This document shows, in pieces, positions 59,692-64,000 of a stretch of 64,000 nucleotides of DNA. Position numbers and translations under genes: made by a program. The notes under the pieces are model-generated. The model had not been told where the DNA came from. It saw only the letters and a list, made by a program, of their open reading frames with translations, and searched no databases. This DNA comes from an uncultured Blautia sp. (GTDB lineage: Bacteria > Bacillota > Clostridia > Lachnospirales > Lachnospiraceae): the NCBI GenBank assembly GCA_900541985.1, contig UQLX01000009.1, positions 13,263-77,262 of the forward strand, given 5' to 3'. The stretch's first letter is position 1. Each line of letters opens with the position of its first letter.

Positions 59692-61698
59692 TTATGACCG
59701 TGCAGAATGCAAACTGTATTCCATTGTAAATTCCTTTTCCGATTTGCGGATCCTCCACAAAATAATCAAAGCAAAGATAAGTACAGCGATCAGTCCGGGA
59801 ACAAATGCCGTGCCGGGGGAACCGGTTGTCACGATTGTTCCGATCTGGTACACCAAAAATGCTACCGTATAGCCGGTCGCAAGCTGCAGACAGATTCCTC
59901 CAAACAGCCATTTTCCGCTTTTCATCTCTGAATTCATGGCTCCAAGAGCTGCAAAGCATGGTGGTGTATAAAGGTTAAACATCAGATATGCCAGAGCAGC
60001 CGCTTTGGTAAGTCCCATGATCGTTGCCACTTCGCTTCCGCTTCCCACCAGCGCCAGTTCATCCGTATCGATCAGATTTGTAATCCCATAAACAACTGCC
60101 AGTGTACCAACCACATTCTCCTTTGCAATAAATCCTGTTACAGCCGCTGCTGCCAGCTGCCATACCCCGAATCCAAGAGGGATAAACAGGATTGCAAATG
60201 GATGCGCAACCGATGCCAGAATTGACGTTCCCTCCGCCCCTTCTTCCACAAGCCGGAACTGCCAGTTAAAGCTCTGCATGATCTGTACAGCTGTGTTGCA
60301 GACCAGAATGATCGTACCTGCCTTTACAATATAGGCTTTTCCCCGCTCCAGCATGGAGGCGCATGCTCTTTTCAGGCTTGGAAGCTTATATTCCGGAAGC
60401 TCAATGATAAAAAAGGACTTTCTGTACCTCTGTCCGGTGATTTTTTTTACAAGCAGCGCACCTAAAAGCACCAGAAGAATCCCTGCCAGATACATAGTTC
60501 CGGAAACCCACCATGCATCTGCAAAAAACGCCCCTGCAAACAATGCAATAACCGGAATTTTTGCTCCGCAGGGCATAAACGGAGTCAGCATAGCTGTTGT
60601 ACGGCGCTCTCTTTCATTCCGGATGGTACGGCATGCCATAATTCCCGGAATGGCACAGCCGGTACCGATCACCATAGGAATCACTGATTTTCCGGAAAGA
60701 CCAACTCTTTTAAAAATCGGATCCAGAACTACCGTTGCTCTTGCCATATAACCACAGTCTTCCAGAAGTGCGATCAGAAAATACATGACCATAACAAGAG
60801 GAAGAAATCCCACAACTGCTCCTACACCACCAATGATTCCATCAACAAGAACTGCATATAAAAGAGGATTTGCATTTTCCAGCAGTCCGCCGACCCAGCC
60901 CTGGAAGGTTTCGATCCATCCTACCAGCCAGTCTGCGATCCAGGTTCCAAGCGTTGTCTGAGATATGTAAAACACAAGGAAGATCACGGCTACAAAAATC
61001 GGAATTCCAATGATCTTGTGGGTAATCATGCTGTCGATCCTGTCCTGGATATTCTTATCCTTTGTAAAGATCTTTCTCTTTTCAACCTGCTTTACAATAC
61101 CGTTTACAAAATCAAACCGCTTTCTGTCGGCTGCCTCTACTTCTTCCTTGTTCTTCAGATCAATATCCGGCTGAAGATACGGAGCCTTCTGTCCTTTTCC
61201 CTTTACGGCAACTGCTGCCTGGACCGCTTCTTTCAGATCCTCGTGACCGGATGATGTGGAAACTGTTTTTATTACCGGACACCCCAGCTTTTCAGCCAGA
61301 AGCTTCTCATCGATCTGTGTCTGCTTTTTACTGACAATGTCACTTTTATTCAAAGCTACAACTACCGGAATTCCCAGTTCCAGCAGCTGTGTGGTAAAAA
61401 ACAGACTTCTGCTGAGGTTCGCTGCATCTACGATGTTAATGATCGCATCCGGTTTTTCGTTTTTCACATATGCACTTGTGATGCTCTCCTCTGATGTAAA
61501 CGGAGACATGGAATAAGCTCCCGGCAGATCCACTGCGATTATTTCCTCATTCCCTGCATAGCAGCTTTTTTTGATCGGGCTTTCCTTTCTTTCAACAGTA
61601 ACACCTGCCCAGTTTCCGACACGTTCATTTCTGCCGGTCAGCGCGTTGTACATGGTGGTCTTTCCACTGTTTGGATTTCCTGCAAACGCAATTCTCAT
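59692..61698 (-). CDS. feoB: Ferrous iron transporter FeoB
   Basis: A 668-residue inner-membrane Fe2+ transporter. The N-terminal G domain has GNPNSGKTT (residues 7-15, P-loop), VDLPGAYS (G3) and LNKSDI (G4); a helical spacer follows to about residue 200. The membrane part has two Gate-type bundles with GYMARATVVLDPIFKRVGLSGKSVIPMVIGTGCAIPG and PFMPCGAKIPVIALFAG, whose Cys residues line the path. ATG at 61698 after AAGGAGGG. It is 93 bases after feoA, with an iron-box-like site between. Confidence 0.96.
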   Translation of the reverse strand: MRIAFAGNPNSGKTTMYNALTGRNERVGNWAGVTVERKESPIKKSCYAGNEEIIAVDLPGAYSMSPFTSEESITSAYVKNEKPDAIINIVDAANLSRSLFFTTQLLELGIPVVVALNKSDIVSKKQTQIDEKLLAEKLGCPVIKTVSTSSGHEDLKEAVQAAVAVKGKGQKAPYLQPDIDLKNKEEVEAADRKRFDFVNGIVKQVEKRKIFTKDKNIQDRIDSMITHKIIGIPIFVAVIFLVFYISQTTLGTWIADWLVGWIETFQGWVGGLLENANPLLYAVLVDGIIGGVGAVVGFLPLVMVMYFLIALLEDCGYMARATVVLDPIFKRVGLSGKSVIPMVIGTGCAIPGIMACRTIRNERERRTTAMLTPFMPCGAKIPVIALFAGAFFADAWWVSGTMYLAGILLVLLGALLVKKITGQRYRKSFFIIELPEYKLPSLKRACASMLERGKAYIVKAGTIILVCNTAVQIMQSFNWQFRLVEEGAEGTSILASVAHPFAILFIPLGFGVWQLAAAAVTGFIAKENVVGTLAVVYGITNLIDTDELALVGSGSEVATIMGLTKAAALAYLMFNLYTPPCFAALGAMNSEMKSGKWLFGGICLQLATGYTVAFLVYQIGTIVTTGSPGTAFVPGLIAVLIFALIILWRIRKSEKEFTMEYSLHSARS

Positions 61699-61744
61699 AA
61701 TCCTGTTCCCTCCTTCTGTATTGGGTCATACTTCCTGGCAATAG

Positions 61745-61758
61745 TTAGTGTTAACTAA
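61745..61758. promoter_or_regulatory. Iron-box-like site before feoB
   Basis: TTAG-N6-CTAA (TTAGTGTTAACTAA), an inverted repeat like DtxR/IdeR-type iron boxes. On the minus strand a TTTACA-17-TAACTA promoter-like pair overlaps it, so feoB may have its own iron-controlled start in addition to read-through from feoA. Confidence 0.6.
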
Positions 61759-61791
61759 TCCATGTGTAAAAAAAATAATCTTTTCACTTTT

Positions 61792-62004
61792 TTATATTGA
61801 AATAGCTTTCGCCAGATCCGTATCCATATTATAGCGTCCATCTTTAATAGAGACTACGCATCCCCCTTTTAAATGAGACACTACAGTGATCGGTTCGCCG
61901 CTGTAACAGCCAAGAGAAAACAAAAAAGCAGTTAATTCTTCATCGTCTGCCATAATCTCTTTTACCGTATACTCTTCTCCCTCTTTCGCTTCCAGCAAAT
62001 TCAT
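61792..62004 (-). CDS. feoA: FeoA family protein
   Basis: A 70-residue SH3-like beta-barrel that supports FeoB. AFLFSLGCYSGEPITVVSHLKGGCVVSIKDGRYNMDTDLAKAI aligns with FeoA's core. I use the ATG at 62004, eight bases after AGGAGGAG, not a longer frame to 62031. First gene of the feoA-feoB pair, behind a promoter overlapped by an iron-box-like site. Confidence 0.92.
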   Translation of the reverse strand: MNLLEAKEGEEYTVKEIMADDEELTAFLFSLGCYSGEPITVVSHLKGGCVVSIKDGRYNMDTDLAKAISI

Positions 62005-62087
62005 ATCTGTCACTCCTCCTGTTTTATCCAATCTTTTCTTCGGAAATATATCTATGCTGTTTTCTTAGTCGTTCTTATTCGCAATTG

Positions 62088-62118
62088 TTAGTTTACTCTA
62101 ATTTAAGTAAGTTGTCAA
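62088..62118 (-). promoter_or_regulatory. feoA promoter with iron-box-like operator
   Basis: Minus-strand TTGACA (62113-62118), 17 bases, TAAACT (62090-62095). The inverted repeat TTAG-N6-CTAA (62088-62101) covers the -10 box. The same repeat occurs before feoB. A DtxR/IdeR-like iron repressor is the natural candidate. Confidence 0.75.
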
Positions 62119-62221
62119 CAACTTTTTTCAAGACCCGATTCCTGTTAATTGTTTTTTATACTTCCTATTATTTTTTTATCCTGTATCCCCAAAATTGATT
62201 TTCGATTTTAACTGATTATGC

Positions 62222-62227
62222 TATACT
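62222..62227 (+). promoter_or_regulatory. Probable -10 box of the aldo/keto reductase gene
   Basis: TATACT preceded by TGC forms an extended -10 element 41 bases before the ATG. No good -35 box is visible. Confidence 0.45.
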
Positions 62228-62268
62228 TAAAAAAATATGGATTATCTGTATCCGATAAGGAGGATTGA

Positions 62269-63399
62269 ATGATGGAATATCGTAAATTTGAAAAACTTGG
62301 AATTGCTCCTTCACTTCTGGGATTTGGCTGTATGCGCTTCCCGCTGAACAAAGACGGCTCTATTTGTGAACCCGAGGCAGAAAAGATGCTTGACACTGCC
62401 ATTGCTGCCGGTGTGACATACATTGATACCGCATATCCCTATCACAATGGCGACAGTGAACCGTTTCTTGGCCGTGTACTGAAAAAATATGATCGAAAAG
62501 ATTTCTTTCTGGCTACCAAGCTTCCCGTCTGGAACGTAAAAACCCTGGATGACGCAAAACGATTATTTCAGGAACAGCTTGACCGTCTTCAGGTAGAATA
62601 TGTGGACTTTTATCTTCTCCACTGTCTGGATAAAGAGAAATGGCAGACTGTTCTGGATCTTGGACTGATCCCCTATTTTGAAGAAATGAAAGCGCAGGGA
62701 AAGATTCGTTATTTCGGCTTCTCTTTCCATGATGAATATGAAGTGTTTGAAACTATCGCCACCTACCGTCCCTGGGATTTCTGTCAGATCCAGTATAATT
62801 ATGTGGATACAGACATTCAGGCAGGCGACAGAGGCTATGCCCTGACAGAAAAGCTTAACATTCCTCTGGTCATTATGGAACCTGTAAAGGGAGGTTCCCT
62901 GGCACAGCTTCCCGAAGACGTTACCGTACCGTTTACCGAAGCCCGCCCAAACAGCAGCATTTCCTCCTGGGCACTTCGCTGGGTTGCCAGCAAGCCAAAT
63001 GTCAAAGTTGTTTTAAGCGGTATGTCCACCATGGAACAGGTAGAAGACAATCTGCATACCTTCGGAAACTTTGAGCCGCTTACGGAAAAAGAAGCTGCCA
63101 TGGTCTCACAGGTAGCGGCAAACATAAAAAAACGGACCAGAAACGGATGTACCGGATGCGCTTACTGTATGCCCTGCCCCTTTGGCGTAGATATCCCCAA
63201 AAACTTCCGTATCTGGAATGACTTCTCCATGTATGGAAACAAAGAAAAGACAAAACAGGCCTTTTTCCAGGATCTTGCCCCAGATTCCAGAGCCGATCAG
63301 TGCCAGAAGTGCGGAAAGTGCGAAACTGTATGTCCTCAGTCTATTTCGATCCGAAAAGATCTGGAAAACGCTTCCATAGAATTAAATTCTTTAAAATAA
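62269..63399 (+). CDS. Aldo/keto reductase with C-terminal [4Fe-4S] domain
   Basis: A 376-residue fusion. The N-terminal AKR barrel has LGFGCMRFPL, YIDTAYPYHNGDSE (catalytic Asp/Tyr), FLATKLPVW (Lys) and DFYLLHCLD (His). The C-terminus (about 285-365) has CTGCAYCMPCPFGVDIP and CQKCGKCETVCPQSI, which bind Fe-S clusters. Such ferredoxin-type AKRs are common in anaerobes and may pass electrons from ferredoxin, not only NADPH. AAGGAGG precedes tandem ATGs at 62269 and 62272; either may start it. Confidence 0.94.
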   Translation: MMEYRKFEKLGIAPSLLGFGCMRFPLNKDGSICEPEAEKMLDTAIAAGVTYIDTAYPYHNGDSEPFLGRVLKKYDRKDFFLATKLPVWNVKTLDDAKRLFQEQLDRLQVEYVDFYLLHCLDKEKWQTVLDLGLIPYFEEMKAQGKIRYFGFSFHDEYEVFETIATYRPWDFCQIQYNYVDTDIQAGDRGYALTEKLNIPLVIMEPVKGGSLAQLPEDVTVPFTEARPNSSISSWALRWVASKPNVKVVLSGMSTMEQVEDNLHTFGNFEPLTEKEAAMVSQVAANIKKRTRNGCTGCAYCMPCPFGVDIPKNFRIWNDFSMYGNKEKTKQAFFQDLAPDSRADQCQKCGKCETVCPQSISIRKDLENASIELNSLK

Positions 63400-63407
63400 A
63401 TATAATT

Positions 63408-63503
63408 TCTGCTCCTGCATTCCCAGCTGCATCCGATTTCTGATTTCCCTGTGATATATGGATCAAAATAATACCTTAGCTGGATGCAGGAGCAGATTTT
63501 TTT
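63408..63503 (+). terminator. Aldo/keto reductase terminator with long loop
   Basis: TCTGCTCCTGCAT then CCAGCT (63408-63428) pair with AGCTGGATGCAGGAGCAGA (63478-63496), 19 pairs with a two-base bulge, followed by seven T. The loop is about 49 bases, unusually long. Confidence 0.75.
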
Positions 63504-63767
63504 ACATATCATAAATCATGTTCCAGATTACATATGACAACTGCTTTATTAAAATGCGTAAAAACTGAAAAATTCAAACCCATGTGAAATTTAATCATGC
63601 ACTGGAATTTAAAATTTCAAGTCAGATTAACACTAAGAACATATTTTCACTCTCGGACTATATTCAGTGAAATATCTATATCCTATTTTATCAGACAGCA
63701 GCATCCTCATTGTCGCATGGCAGGCGACATTTAAACAAGAATCCCCTTGTAAGTCAACGCCAAAAGT
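63504..63767. other. Intergenic stretch before the rtcB remnant
   Basis: AT-rich DNA without a supported gene. It contains a small inverted repeat TGTCGC/GCGACA (63711-63729) and GAATTT/AAATTC-like AT palindromes near 63604. The frame continuing past the rtcB stop stays open for 44 codons, but I recognise nothing in it. Confidence 0.5.
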
Positions 63768-63944
63768 TCACTCTGATGCCTTAAAATTATAAATTGGCTT
63801 CATAACATCAATAATATCTACGGAATCTTTTATCACATCGATCATATCTTCCAGTGACTTATACGCAAATGGAGCCTCATCCAAGGTTGATTCATTTACT
63901 GAAGTTGTATAAATCCCCTTCATCGCTTCTTTATATGCATCCAT
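63768..63944 (-). pseudogene. rtcB: 3' remnant of RNA ligase rtcB
   Basis: A 58-codon frame (ATG 63944, TGA 63768) encodes what I recognise as the extreme C-terminus of RtcB, the GTP-dependent RNA-splicing ligase: AYKEAMKGIYTTSVNESTLDEAPFAYK followed in order by an EDMIDVIKDSVDIIDVMKPIYNF end. An in-frame TGA four codons upstream of the ATG and another frame ending at TAA (63965-63967) show that the preceding ~420 residues are not joined to it here. It is either the debris of a disrupted gene or the end of a frameshifted gene continuing past the window. Confidence 0.72.
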
Positions 63945-64000
63945 ACTAGTATTTCATCCTTTAATTAACTCGACTTTTTGACAGGCAGCGTATCAACAAT

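Noticed and set aside
59525..59959. A 144-codon minus-strand frame across the feoB end and marR promoter
   Set aside because: It overlaps feoB in another frame, spans the feoB terminator and the marR operators, and has no ribosome binding site.
63604..63767. Continuation of an open frame past the rtcB stop as a gene
   Set aside because: It is open for only 44 codons, has no start signal and resembles no family I know.

Overview
The window looks like a chromosomal segment from an anaerobic, spore-forming Clostridia relative, most probably a gut Lachnospiraceae. The evidence is moderate G+C, AGGAGG-type ribosome binding sites, a PyrDB/PyrK dihydroorotate dehydrogenase, a two-gene SufC/SufB-like Fe-S system, sigma-H and Spo0A-type domains, Feo iron uptake, ferredoxin-domain reductases, and T-box, glycine-riboswitch and CIRCE control. 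The genus cannot be set from the sequence alone. There is no CRISPR array, rRNA operon, complete insertion sequence or prophage. Most of it is ordinary housekeeping chromosome; the interest is in regulatory DNA and a few odd proteins.

Layout. 0-5.4 kb (minus): pyrimidine genes pyrF-pyrK-pyrD, then a terminator, a MATE exporter, pyrE, a 50-residue membrane peptide and a VanZ-like gene cut by the window edge. 5.5-10.6 kb: a cold-shock gene with a long leader hairpin, a DegV protein, an uncharacterised protein, a free-standing Spo0A effector domain, and htpG under a CIRCE element. 10.6-17.6 kb (minus): a large wall-anchored surface protein, the SufC/SufB-like pair, and a maf-HAD-HAD cluster. 17.7-19.7 kb (plus): tRNA-Thr(GGT) and glnS. 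19.7-25.1 kb (minus): glycerol-1-phosphate dehydrogenase, ispF, cysS, mrnC, rlmB, sigH, a conserved translation/RNA-processing/sporulation neighbourhood.

25.2-32.1 kb (minus): ridA, a secreted class A beta-lactamase-fold protein, a DinG/XPD-type helicase with a nuclease domain, an HPr-like protein lacking the phosphorylatable histidine, and a predicted DNA-repair pair (radical SAM plus TIGR03915-like) whose promoter carries two LexA-like operators. 32.2-38.9 kb: aspartokinase, trmO, a sodium:alanine symporter, patatin, larC and larB, the last behind an unusual structured leader with a terminator. 39-45.1 kb: aldose epimerase, a MerR/TipA regulator with a 19-bp-spacer promoter, TraX, an EFR1 ferredoxin protein, purC, a SpoU methyltransferase and AlkD.

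45.2-51.2 kb: a glycine/alanine symporter behind a tandem glycine riboswitch, an M20 peptidase, a BASS transporter behind a T-box with an apparent isoleucine specifier, and a MATE exporter. 51.2-59.6 kb: two regulated export modules. One is TetR divergent from MMPL plus a Leu-x-x-Gly heptad-repeat protein, with three operators. The other is MarR-MATE-EamA, with two operators. 59.7-62.1 kb: feoA/feoB with two iron-box-like sites. 62.2-64 kb: an aldo/keto reductase and a 3' remnant of rtcB at the edge.
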